Assembly (NCBI RefSeq): GCF_902712855.1
Contig: NZ_LR743507.1
Location: 2,900,001 to 2,964,000, forward strand
Source of the DNA: Variovorax paradoxus
GTDB taxonomy: Bacteria > Pseudomonadota > Gammaproteobacteria > Burkholderiales > Burkholderiaceae_C
Length of the DNA: 64,000 nucleotides
Reading direction: 5' to 3'
Part shown: one piece after another, positions 43,409 through 51,625 of the stretch
Layout: each line of letters opens with the position of its first letter
How positions within the stretch are numbered: the stretch's first letter is position 1
Translations under genes and position numbers: made by a program
Notes under the pieces: generated by a model
Database searches by the model: none
What the model saw: only the letters and a program-made list of their open reading frames with translations
What the model was told of the DNA's origin: nothing

Positions 43409-43554
43409 GGAGTGGATGGCGGGGCGTGCGGGGCGTGGTCTTCAGTGTTTTCCCCAGTCCGGTGGACAGCCAACTGACAGCGGGGCGGCGCATGATAGCG
43501 CTCAGGTCCGAGTCAGGTTCCTTTCAAGTTCCTTCCGTTTTCAGGAGACAACCC

Positions 43555-44514
43555 ATGCGTCGCGATACCTTTCTGAAGTCTTTGGCCGCACTGGCCGCCA
43601 CCGGGGCACTGCCGATGTCCGCCCTGGCCGCCGCCAACGTCAAGATGATGATCCCCGCCAATCCGGGCGGTGGCTGGGACACCACCGGCCGTGCGCTGGG
43701 CAAGGCACTCACCGACGCCAAGGTTGCCGACACGGTCGCCTACGACAACAAGGGCGGTGCCGCCGGCGCACTGGGCCTCGCCCAGTTCGTGAACGGTTCC
43801 AAGGGCGATGCCAACGCGCTGATGGTCATGGGCTCGGTCATGCTGGGCGGCATCATCACCGGCAAGCCGCCGGTCAAGCTCGAGCAGGCCACGCCCATCG
43901 CGCGCCTGACCACCGAATACAACGTGTTCGTGCTGCCCGCCAACTCGCCGCTGAAGACCATGAAGGACGTGGTCGACCAGCTCAAGAAGGACCCGGGCAG
44001 CGTCAAGTGGGGCGGCGGTTCGCGCGGCTCCACCGAGCACATCGCCGCGGCCATGATCGCGCAGAAGGTCGGCGCCGACCCCTCAAAGATCAACTACGTG
44101 GCCTTCCGCGGAGGCGGCGAGGCCACCGCCGCCATCCTGGGGGGCAACGTCACCGTGGGCGGCAGCGGCTACAGCGAGTTCGCCGAGTACATCGCCGCCG
44201 GCAAGATGAAGGCCATCGCCGTCACTTCGGCACAGCGCCTGCCGGGCATCAACGTGCCGACGCTGAAGGAGCAGGGCATCGACGTCGAGATCGGCAACTG
44301 GCGCGGCGTGTACGGCGCGCCGGGCATCTCGGCCGAACAGCGCAAGGCGCTGACCGACATGGTGCTCGCCGCGCTCAAGAGCGGCTCGTGGGCCGAATCG
44401 CTCAAGAAGAACGACTGGACCGCGGCCGTGCTGTCGGGCGACGCGTTCTCGAAGTTCGTCGACGACGACTTCGCCAGCCTGCGCGCCATCATGACCAAGT
44501 CGGGCATGGTCTGA
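43555..44514 (+). CDS. tctC: TctC-type periplasmic tricarboxylate-binding protein
   Basis: A 319-residue solute receptor of the tripartite tricarboxylate transporter (TTT) family, with a signal peptide ending near SALAA (residue 26). The mature part has the family motifs IPANPGGGWDTTGR, NKGGAAGALGLAQF and YVAFRGGGEATAAILGG. AGGAGA precedes ATG 43555. Citrate or a related tricarboxylate is the expected ligand from the TctDE-TctCBA context, although TTT receptors are diverse. Confidence 0.93.
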   Translation: MRRDTFLKSLAALAATGALPMSALAAANVKMMIPANPGGGWDTTGRALGKALTDAKVADTVAYDNKGGAAGALGLAQFVNGSKGDANALMVMGSVMLGGIITGKPPVKLEQATPIARLTTEYNVFVLPANSPLKTMKDVVDQLKKDPGSVKWGGGSRGSTEHIAAAMIAQKVGADPSKINYVAFRGGGEATAAILGGNVTVGGSGYSEFAEYIAAGKMKAIAVTSAQRLPGINVPTLKEQGIDVEIGNWRGVYGAPGISAEQRKALTDMVLAALKSGSWAESLKKNDWTAAVLSGDAFSKFVDDDFASLRAIMTKSGMV

Positions 44515-44521
44515 CATCGGT

Positions 44522-44617
44522 TCGCCCCCAGGCTGCGCGCACATCGTGTCGCGCGCGCCAATCCCCTGCCGGGGGCAACACCTGAGGGCCGGCGAAGCCG
44601 GTTCCCCGGTGTTCCCG
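44522..44617 (+). repeat. Intercistronic repeat, family C copy 4
   Basis: It begins 7 bp after the tctC stop: CGCCCCCAGGCTGCGCGCAC, ATCGTGTCGCG, GCCAATCCCCTGCCGGGGGC (stem CCCC/GGGG), AACACCTGAGGGCCGGCGAA, GCCGGTTCCCCGGTGTTCCC. It ends about 37 bp before tctB. Sense orientation. This copy and copy 3 are very similar. Confidence 0.87.
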
Positions 44618-44653
44618 AAGGGGCTCTCTTTCCCCTGAACGCGGGAGCAAAAA

Positions 44654-45190
44654 ATGACAACTCCAGACTCCTCGGCCTCCCCACAGGCCGCGGCCACATG
44701 GCCGCAAACACTGGTCGGCGTCGGCGTGCTGCTGACCGGCGCCGCGCTGGCCTTCGGCGCGATCGGCATCTCGTCCGAAGCCGGCTACGGCGGCGTCGGC
44801 CCCAACTTCCTTCCCTGGCTGGTGTCGATCGTGCTGATCGTCTGCGGCGCCTGGATCACCTGGGAGGCGCGCACCGGCGGCTTCCGCGAGCTCGATGCGC
44901 CCAGCGGTGCCGACCGCGCCTACTGGCCCGGCTTCATCTGGGTGTCGGCGGGGCTGCTGCTCAACGCGGCGCTCATCACCACCATCGGTTTCATCCTGAG
45001 CTGCGCGCTGTGCTACCTGCTCGCGGTGCAGGGCCTGCGCCGCGCCGCCGGCCAGCCCTCTGCGAATTCGCCGGGCACGTGGGTCGTCGATTTCCTGACC
45101 GGCGTCGCCATCTCGGCGCCGGTCTTCTGGATGTTCACCAAGTTCCTGGCCATCAGCCTGCCGGGCCTCACCGCCACAGGGTGGATCTGA
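44654..45190 (+). CDS. tctB: TctB-type small membrane subunit
   Basis: A 178-residue TctB subunit with four predicted membrane helices (for example LVGVGVLLTGAALAFGAIGI and FLPWLVSIVLIVCGAWITW). It associates with TctA to form the sodium- or proton-coupled tricarboxylate symporter. Its stop is followed after one base by the ATG of a repeat-derived open frame, and tctA starts after that array. Confidence 0.9.
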   Translation: MTTPDSSASPQAAATWPQTLVGVGVLLTGAALAFGAIGISSEAGYGGVGPNFLPWLVSIVLIVCGAWITWEARTGGFRELDAPSGADRAYWPGFIWVSAGLLLNAALITTIGFILSCALCYLLAVQGLRRAAGQPSANSPGTWVVDFLTGVAISAPVFWMFTKFLAISLPGLTATGWI

Positions 45191-45434
45191 CATGAACCCC
45201 CACGCTCATCACTCCGTGTATTCGCTGCCCCCCGAGGGGGCGCGGGCCTCCCTCGGGGCGGCCCAGCGGGAGGCCGGCATGAACCCCCACGCTCATCACT
45301 CCGTGTATTCGCTGCCCCCCGAGGGGGCGCGGGCCTCCCTCGGGGCGGCCCAGCGGGAGGCCGGCATGAGCCCCCACGCCCATCACATCGTGTATTCGCT
45401 GCCCCCCAAGGGGACGGCCCAGCGGGAGGCCTGA
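45191..45434 (+). repeat. 87-bp tandem repeat array between tctB and tctA, with an in-frame 80-codon ORF
   Basis: Two full 87-bp units (starting at 45192 and 45279) and a third unit lacking about 18 bp (from 45366). Each begins ATGA-CCCCCACGC and contains CCGTGTATTCGCTGCCCCCC, GAGGGGGCGC and a second GC-rich palindrome. The 5' half resembles family C. Because 87 is a multiple of three, one frame stays open from 45192 to the TGA at 45432-45434, one base before tctA. Its product (MNPHAHHSVYSLPPEGARAS, repeated) is probably not a selected protein. Confidence 0.85.
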
Positions 45435-45435
45435 C

Positions 45436-46959
45436 ATGGACATCTTCAACGCCCTCATGACCGGCTTCGCGGCCGCGATCACCCCCATCAACCTTCTGTG
45501 GTGCCTCATCGGCTGCGCCCTGGGCACGGCGGTGGGCGTGCTGCCCGGCATCGGCCCGGCCGTGGCCGTGGCGATGCTGCTGCCGATCACCGGCAAGGTC
45601 GACATCACGGCCTCGATGATCTTCTTCTCGGGCATCTACTACGGCGCCATGTACGGCGGCTCGACCACGTCCATCCTGCTGAACACGCCCGGCGAGACCG
45701 CCAGCATGGTGACGGCGATGGAGGGCAACAAGATGGCCAAGAGCGGCCGCGCGGGCGCCGCGCTCGCCACCGCGGCCATCGGCTCCTTCGTGGCCGGCAC
45801 CATCGCCACCGTGGTCGTCACGCTGTTCGCGCCCTTCGTGGCCGACTACGCGGTGCGGCTCGCGGCGCCCGAGTATTTCCTGCTGATGCTGCTGGCCTTC
45901 ACCACGGTGAGCGCGGTGCTCGGCAAGAGCACGCTGCGCGGCATGACGGCACTGTTCGCGGGCCTGGCCATCGGATGCGTCGGCCTCGACCAGATTTCGG
46001 GCCAGGGCCGCTACACCGGCGACATGCCCGAGCTGCTCGACGGCATCGAGATCGTGCTGGTGGCCGTGGGCCTGTTCGCAGTGGCCGAGGTGCTCTACGC
46101 GGTGCTGTACGAAGGCCGCGTGGTCGAGGGCCAGAACAAGCTGACCCGCGTGCACATGACCGCGCGCGACTGGAAGCGCTCGATTCCCGCGTGGCTGCGC
46201 GGTGCGGCCATCGGCACGCCGTTCGGATGCATTCCGGCCGGCGGCACCGAGATCCCGACGTTCCTGAGCTACGCCACCGAAAAGAAGATGGCGAAGGATG
46301 CCGATGCCAAGAGCGAGTTCGGCACCACCGGCGCCATCGAAGGCGTGGCCGGCCCCGAGGCTGCGAACAACGCCACCGTGACTGCCGCACTGATCCCGCT
46401 GCTCACGCTCGGCATCCCGACCTCGAACACCACCGCCATCATGCTGGGCGCGTTCCAGAACTACGGCATCCAGCCCGGGCCGCAGCTGTTCACCACCTCG
46501 GCCGCGCTGGTGTGGGCGCTGATCGCCTCGCTCTACATCGGCAACCTGATGCTGCTGGTGCTGAACCTGCCGATGGTCGGCCTGTGGGTCAAGCTGCTCA
46601 AGATACCGAAGCCGCAGCTGTACGCCGGCATCCTGATCTTCGCGACCGTGGGTGCCTACGGCATGCGCCAGAACACCTTCGACCTGTTCCTGCTGTTCGC
46701 CATCGGCCTGCTGGGCGTGGTGATGCGGCGCTTCGATTTCCCGACCGCACCGGTGGTGGTCGGCATGATCCTCGGCCCGCTGGCCGAAGCCAACCTGCGC
46801 AATGCCATCTCGATGGGGCAGGGCAGCCCGGTGGTCTTCTTCCAGCGGCCCGAATCGATCGTGATCGTCGTCGTGATCGTCGCGGTGCTGGTGCTGCCGC
46901 GCCTGGCGAAGCGCATGAGCGAACGCAAGCTGAAGCGGCTGGCGCAGCTCGACGCCTGA
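45436..46959 (+). CDS. tctA: TctA-type large membrane subunit
   Basis: A 507-residue TctA permease with about 12 membrane helices. Family motifs seen: GVLPGIGPAVAVAMLLPIT, YYGAMYGGSTTSILLNTPGE, GPEAANNATVTAALIPLLTLGIP and a C-terminal basic tail. It is the translocating subunit for tricarboxylates delivered by TctC. It starts one base after the repeat-derived frame closes, so coupling through the array is possible. A terminator follows the stop. Confidence 0.94.
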   Translation: MDIFNALMTGFAAAITPINLLWCLIGCALGTAVGVLPGIGPAVAVAMLLPITGKVDITASMIFFSGIYYGAMYGGSTTSILLNTPGETASMVTAMEGNKMAKSGRAGAALATAAIGSFVAGTIATVVVTLFAPFVADYAVRLAAPEYFLLMLLAFTTVSAVLGKSTLRGMTALFAGLAIGCVGLDQISGQGRYTGDMPELLDGIEIVLVAVGLFAVAEVLYAVLYEGRVVEGQNKLTRVHMTARDWKRSIPAWLRGAAIGTPFGCIPAGGTEIPTFLSYATEKKMAKDADAKSEFGTTGAIEGVAGPEAANNATVTAALIPLLTLGIPTSNTTAIMLGAFQNYGIQPGPQLFTTSAALVWALIASLYIGNLMLLVLNLPMVGLWVKLLKIPKPQLYAGILIFATVGAYGMRQNTFDLFLLFAIGLLGVVMRRFDFPTAPVVVGMILGPLAEANLRNAISMGQGSPVVFFQRPESIVIVVVIVAVLVLPRLAKRMSERKLKRLAQLDA

Positions 46960-46981
46960 GCGTTCTTCCGTCTTTCCGTCG

Positions 46982-47016
46982 ATGCCGCGGCGCCTGGGGC
47001 CCGCGGCATTTTTTTC
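46982..47016 (+). terminator. Intrinsic terminator after tctA
   Basis: Stem ATGCCGCGG / CCGCGGCAT with a 10-nt loop and a run of seven T, 22 bp after the tctA stop. Confidence 0.85.
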
Positions 47017-47137
47017 GTCTTGACGTTCCTGCAGCGGTCAAGCTGCTTCTCGCACCCCGCGACATGTCGGGCGTGACGCGCACCGGGCATAGGCTCGGTA
47101 CAGGCTCGATCAGACGCTCGCGCCCCGGGCTCCCGCT

Positions 47138-47173
47138 CCCTCTCCCGCCTGCGGGAGAGGGCCGGGGTGAGGG
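47138..47173. repeat. REP-like palindrome
   Basis: CCCTCTCCCGC-CT-GCGGGAGAGGG is a perfect 11-bp inverted repeat followed by CCGGGGTGAGGG. This pattern is a widespread intergenic palindrome in high-GC proteobacteria. It lies in the 288-bp gap between convergent tctA and the RND gene; apart from this element and the tctA terminator I see nothing else there. Confidence 0.7.
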
Positions 47174-47247
47174 CACTGGCCTTCATTCAGGCGCGGCGCC
47201 TCGTCGTAGCCGTTGCTCCTCCCGCGAGCGAAAGAAGCAACAACCCC

Positions 47248-50200
47248 TCATGCCGCAGGCCGAGGCTCCTCCCGCAGATCGTCGTCGATGTGCGGGTCCG
47301 CCGGCTGCCCACGCAGCTTGCGCACGGTGCGGCGGAGCCAGTGCTCGATGTCGTCGATGTAGGTGAACACGGCCGGCACCACGAGCAGGCTCAGCACGGT
47401 GGAGGTGATGAGCCCGCCGATCACCGCCATTGCCATCGGCGAGCGGAAGCTCGAGTCGGCCGCGCCGAAGCCCACCGCGATGGGCAGCATGCCCGCACCC
47501 ATGGCCAGCGTGGTCATGATGATGGGCCGCGCGCGCTTGTGGCACGCGTCGCGCAGCGCGTCCCAGCGGCTCATGCCGTGGTCGCGGCGCGCCACGATGG
47601 CGTATTCCACCAGCAGGATGGAGTTCTTCGTGGCGATGCCCATCAGCATGATGAGCCCGATCAGCGAGGGCATCGACAGCGCCTTCTGCCCGATCAGCAG
47701 CCCCACGAACGCGCCGCCGAGTGCCAGCGGCAGCGCGCACAGGATGGTCACCGGGTGCAGGAAGTCCTTGAACAGCAGCACCAGCACGATGTAGATGCAC
47801 AGCACGCCGGTCAGCATGGCCAGGCCGAAGCTGGCGAACAACTCGGTCATGACTTCGGCGTCGCCCACTTCCGCGATGCGCACGCCCGGCGGCAGCTTCT
47901 GGATCGAGGGCAGCTTCTCGACCGCGGCCTTGGCGTCGCCCAGGCCCACGCCCGACAGCTCGATCTCGAAGTTCACGTTGCGCGAACGGTCGTAGCGGTC
48001 GATCACGGCCGGACCGCCCTCCATGGTGAGCGAGGCCACCTGGTTCAGCATGACCGGTCCGCGCGTGCCCGGCACCGACAGCCGCCCGAGCAGGTCGAGG
48101 TCCTGGCGCGCCGAGTCTTCCAGCTTCACCACGATCGGCACCTGCCGCTGCGCGAGGTTGAGCTTGGCCAGCGACTGGTCGTAGTCGCCCAGCGTGGCCA
48201 CGCGCAGGGTCTCGGCGATGGCCGAGCTGGTCACGCCCAGGTCGGCGGCCCGCGCGAAGTCGGGGCGCACCGCGATCTCGGGACGGATCAGGCTGGCGGT
48301 GGACGTGATGTTGCCCAGGCCGTGGATGGTGCGCAGGTCCTTCTCGACCGCGCTCGCGGCGCTGGCCAGCGCCACCGGGTCTTCGCCGGTGAGCGCCAGG
48401 ATGTACTTCTCGCCCGAGCCGCCCAGGCCCACCGTGCTGCGCACGCCGGGCAGGGTCTCGAGCGCCGCGCGGATCTGGTTCTCGATCACCTGCTTGCGCG
48501 GCCGGTCGCCGCGCGGGTCGAGCTTGATCGTGAGCGTGGCCTTGCGCGTCTCGGGCGTGCCGAAGTTGGCGAACGGGTCGCCGCCCGCGCTGCCGCCCGC
48601 CACCGTCGTGTAGACGCTCTTCACGTGCGCGATCTTCATCACGCGGTGGCGCGTCTCCTCGGCCGCGGCCGTGGTCTGGGCGAGCGTGGAGCCCGGCGCG
48701 AGCGACAGGTACACCTGCGTCTGCGAGTTGTCGTCCGGCGGAATGAAGCCGGTCTTCAGCAGGGGGATCATCGCCAGCGAACCGAAGAAGAAGAGGGTGG
48801 CCAGCACCATCGTCTTGAAGCGGTTGTGGGTGCTCCATTCGACCGCGCGCATGTACCAGCGCAGCCAACCCGGCTCCTTCTCCTCGCCGACGACCGGCTT
48901 GAGGATGTAGGCGGCCATCATCGGCGTGAGCACCCGGGCCACCACCAGCGAGGCGAACACCGCGAGCGACGCCGTCCAGCCGAACTGCTTGAAGAACTTG
49001 CCGGCCACGCCGCTCATGAACGCGGTGGGAAGGAACACCGCGATCAGCGTGAAGGTGGTGGCGATCACGGCCAGCCCGATCTCGTCGGCCGCCTCCATGG
49101 CCGCCTGATAGGGCGTCTTGCCCATGCGCAGGTGGCGCACGATGTTCTCGACCTCCACGATCGCGTCGTCCACCAATATGCCGACCACCAGCGACAGCGC
49201 CAGCAGCGAGATCACGTTCACCGAGAAGCCCAGCAGGTGCATGCCGATGAACGCGGGGATCACCGACATCGGCAGCGCCACGGCCGACACGAAGGTGGCG
49301 CGCCAGTCGCGCAGGAAGAGCCACACCACCACCACCGCCAGGATGGCGCCTTCGTACAGCAGGTGCAGCGAGCCGTTGTATTCCTCTTCCACCGGGTCGA
49401 CGAAGTTGAAGGCCTCGGTCAGCTCGATGTCGGGGCGCTGCACGCGCAGGTCGGCCAGCGCCTTCTGGATGGCGTGGCCCACTTCCACTTCGCTGGCGCC
49501 GCGGCTGCGCGCCACCTCGAAGCCCACCACCGGCTTGCCGTTGAGCAGTGCGGCCGCGCGCGGCTCGGCGATGGTGTCGCTGATGCGCGCCACCTGGTCG
49601 AGGCGGATGCGCCGGCCGTCGGTCAGCACGATCTGCATGTCGGCGAGCTGGTCGGCCGACTGCACGGTGGCCATGGTGCGCACCGGCTGCTCGCTGCCAC
49701 CGAGGTCGAAGCGGCCGCCCGCGCTCTCGGTCTGCACCTGGCGCAGCTGGCGCGAGATGTCGCCGGCCGAGGCACCCAGCGCCTGCAGCCGGGCCGGATC
49801 GAGGTCGACGTGCACCTGCCGCGTGACGCCGCCCACGCGGTTCACCGCGCCCACGCCGGGCAGCGCGAGCAGCTTCTTGGTGATGTCGTTGTCGACGAAC
49901 CAGCTCAGCGCCTCGTTGTCCATCGCCGACGAGGCGATGGTGAATGCCAGCACCGGCTGGGCCGCGAAGTCGAGCTTGGTGACGACCGGGTCGCGCACGT
50001 CGGCGGGCAGGTCGGCACGCACCTTCTGCACGGCCGAGCGCACGTCGTCCACGGCCTCCTGCACCGGCTTCTCGAGGCGGAACTCGACGATCAGCGTGGC
50101 GGCGCCGTCCTGCACCTTGGTGGTGATGTGCTTGAGGCCCTGGATGGTGGCGATGGAGTTCTCGAGCTTGCGCGCGACGTCGGTCTCCAGCTGCGAAGGC

Positions 50201-50364
50201 GCGGCGCCCGGCAGCGACGCCGAGACCGTGACGGTCGGCAGGTCGATGTCCGGGAAGTTCTGCACCTTCATCGCGTTGAACGACAGCAGCCCACCGAAGG
50301 TGAGCAGCACGAACAGCATCACCGCCGGAATCGGGTTGCGTATGGACCAGGCGGAAACGTTCAT
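47248..50364 (-). CDS. RND multidrug efflux permease (HAE-1 type)
   Basis: A 1038-residue inner-membrane RND pump with 12 helices and two large periplasmic loops. The helix-4 proton relay GILVDDAIVEVENIVRH contains the conserved Asp pair, and IRNPIPAVMLFVLLTFGGL is the N-terminal helix. It exports hydrophobic or amphiphilic drugs through the adjacent adaptor and outer-membrane channel, powered by protons. I use ATG 50364 (MNVSAWSIRN), 16 bp after the adaptor stop; the open frame upstream overlaps the adaptor gene. It is last in the tetR-OMF-MFP-RND operon. Confidence 0.93.
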   Translation of the reverse strand: MNVSAWSIRNPIPAVMLFVLLTFGGLLSFNAMKVQNFPDIDLPTVTVSASLPGAAPSQLETDVARKLENSIATIQGLKHITTKVQDGAATLIVEFRLEKPVQEAVDDVRSAVQKVRADLPADVRDPVVTKLDFAAQPVLAFTIASSAMDNEALSWFVDNDITKKLLALPGVGAVNRVGGVTRQVHVDLDPARLQALGASAGDISRQLRQVQTESAGGRFDLGGSEQPVRTMATVQSADQLADMQIVLTDGRRIRLDQVARISDTIAEPRAAALLNGKPVVGFEVARSRGASEVEVGHAIQKALADLRVQRPDIELTEAFNFVDPVEEEYNGSLHLLYEGAILAVVVVWLFLRDWRATFVSAVALPMSVIPAFIGMHLLGFSVNVISLLALSLVVGILVDDAIVEVENIVRHLRMGKTPYQAAMEAADEIGLAVIATTFTLIAVFLPTAFMSGVAGKFFKQFGWTASLAVFASLVVARVLTPMMAAYILKPVVGEEKEPGWLRWYMRAVEWSTHNRFKTMVLATLFFFGSLAMIPLLKTGFIPPDDNSQTQVYLSLAPGSTLAQTTAAAEETRHRVMKIAHVKSVYTTVAGGSAGGDPFANFGTPETRKATLTIKLDPRGDRPRKQVIENQIRAALETLPGVRSTVGLGGSGEKYILALTGEDPVALASAASAVEKDLRTIHGLGNITSTASLIRPEIAVRPDFARAADLGVTSSAIAETLRVATLGDYDQSLAKLNLAQRQVPIVVKLEDSARQDLDLLGRLSVPGTRGPVMLNQVASLTMEGGPAVIDRYDRSRNVNFEIELSGVGLGDAKAAVEKLPSIQKLPPGVRIAEVGDAEVMTELFASFGLAMLTGVLCIYIVLVLLFKDFLHPVTILCALPLALGGAFVGLLIGQKALSMPSLIGLIMLMGIATKNSILLVEYAIVARRDHGMSRWDALRDACHKRARPIIMTTLAMGAGMLPIAVGFGAADSSFRSPMAMAVIGGLITSTVLSLLVVPAVFTYIDDIEHWLRRTVRKLRGQPADPHIDDDLREEPRPAA

Positions 50365-50380
50365 GGCGTGTCCTTTGAAA

Positions 50381-51625
50381 TCACTTGGCCGCGGCGGCCG
50401 AAGCCGCAGGCTGGGCCGGTTGTGCCGCAGGCTGGGCCGGTTGCGCCGCGGGCTGCGCCGAAGCGGGCGCCGTCGCGGTCGCGGGCGCATCCACCACGCG
50501 CACCAGGTCGCCGTCGTTGAGGAAGCCTGCGCCCTGCACCACCACCTGTGCGCCGTCGGGCAGCGCGCTGGTGATCTCGATGCGGTCGTTCAGGCGGCGG
50601 CCCACCTGTACCTTCAGCTGCGACACCTTGTTGTCGGGCTTGAGCAGGAAGACGTTGTTGAAGCCGTCGCGCGGCACGATGGCGCTCTGCGGCACCGTGG
50701 GCGCCGAGCTGCGGCCGAGTTCGAAGTCGCCGCGCGCGAACATGCCGGCCTTGATGCCCGTGTTCTGCTGCACCGCCGGCAGGTCGACGTACACCAGCGC
50801 CGCACGCGTCTGCGGGTCGACCGTGGGCGCGATGCTGCGCACCTTGCCGCGCACCTGCGCGCCGCTGGCGCTCACCACGAAGGCTGGCGTGCCGACGGCG
50901 ATGCGGCCGAGTTCGGCCGAGGTCACCTCGGCACGCCATTCGAGCCGGCCCTGGCGGATCAGCCGGAACAGCTCGGTGCCGGCGGCCACCACGCTGCCCA
51001 CGGTGGCGGTGCGCGCGGAGATCACGCCGTCGTCGGGCGCCAGCACCTGCGTGTTGCGCCCGCGCACTTCCTGCGCGGCCAGCACGGCCTCGGCCGCCTC
51101 GACGCGCGCCTTGGCGGTCTGCTCGGTGGTCTGGTACTGGTTGATCTGCTGCTGGCTCAGCGCGCCGGTGGCCTGCAGCGTGCGGGCGCGCGCGGCATTG
51201 CCGGCGGCATCCGCCGCGGTGGCGCGGGCCTCGGCCAGCGAGGCGCGCGACTGCGCGATGTCGGCACGCACGGTCTCGGGCGAGAACACGGCGAGCACCT
51301 GGCCCTTGCGGACCACGTCGCCGACGTTCACCCGCACCTCGGCGAGCTTCAGCCCGTTCGACTCGGAGCCGACCACGGCTTCCTGCCAGGCGGCGACGTT
51401 GCCATTGGCCGCGAGGGTCAGCGTGAGCTCGGTGGCTTGCGGCCTCGCGACGGTGACGGTCAGCGCGGGGCGGGGCGCGTTGCCGTCCTTGCCGTCCTTG
51501 GCGTTGGCGGCCGTGGGCTCGGCGGCCTTGTCCGGGGACTTGCGGGTGATGAAGAAGACCGCCGCGAGGACGACGACCAGCGCGATCAGCGCGATGACGA
51601 GGGTGGAACGCTTCATTGATTTCAT
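50381..51625 (-). CDS. Periplasmic adaptor (membrane fusion) protein of the RND pump
   Basis: A 414-residue HlyD/AcrA-type adaptor with an N-terminal membrane anchor (TLVIALIALVVVLAAVFFI), a lipoyl half-motif near VNVGDVVRKGQVLAVF, a helical hairpin, and a second lipoyl/beta-barrel part (QVLAPDDGVISARTATVGSVV). The C-terminal 35 residues are an Ala/Pro/Gln repeat (QPAAQPAQPAAQPAQ), a low-complexity tail. It links the permease to the outer-membrane factor. The start overlaps the outer-membrane factor stop by four bases. Confidence 0.92.
   Translation of the reverse strand: MKSMKRSTLVIALIALVVVLAAVFFITRKSPDKAAEPTAANAKDGKDGNAPRPALTVTVARPQATELTLTLAANGNVAAWQEAVVGSESNGLKLAEVRVNVGDVVRKGQVLAVFSPETVRADIAQSRASLAEARATAADAAGNAARARTLQATGALSQQQINQYQTTEQTAKARVEAAEAVLAAQEVRGRNTQVLAPDDGVISARTATVGSVVAAGTELFRLIRQGRLEWRAEVTSAELGRIAVGTPAFVVSASGAQVRGKVRSIAPTVDPQTRAALVYVDLPAVQQNTGIKAGMFARGDFELGRSSAPTVPQSAIVPRDGFNNVFLLKPDNKVSQLKVQVGRRLNDRIEITSALPDGAQVVVQGAGFLNDGDLVRVVDAPATATAPASAQPAAQPAQPAAQPAQPAASAAAAK

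Noticed and set aside
45192..45434. An independent 80-residue protein gene between tctB and tctA
   Set aside because: It is entirely tandem repeat with no homology cue. I keep it as a repeat feature with an open frame, not as a gene.
45191..45434. CRISPR array or phage attachment repeats
   Set aside because: Units abut without spacers, and no cas, integrase or recombinase gene is nearby.
47167..50520. A 1117-codon plus-strand frame opposite the RND permease
   Set aside because: His/Gln/Arg-rich with no motifs; the minus strand encodes a complete RND pump.
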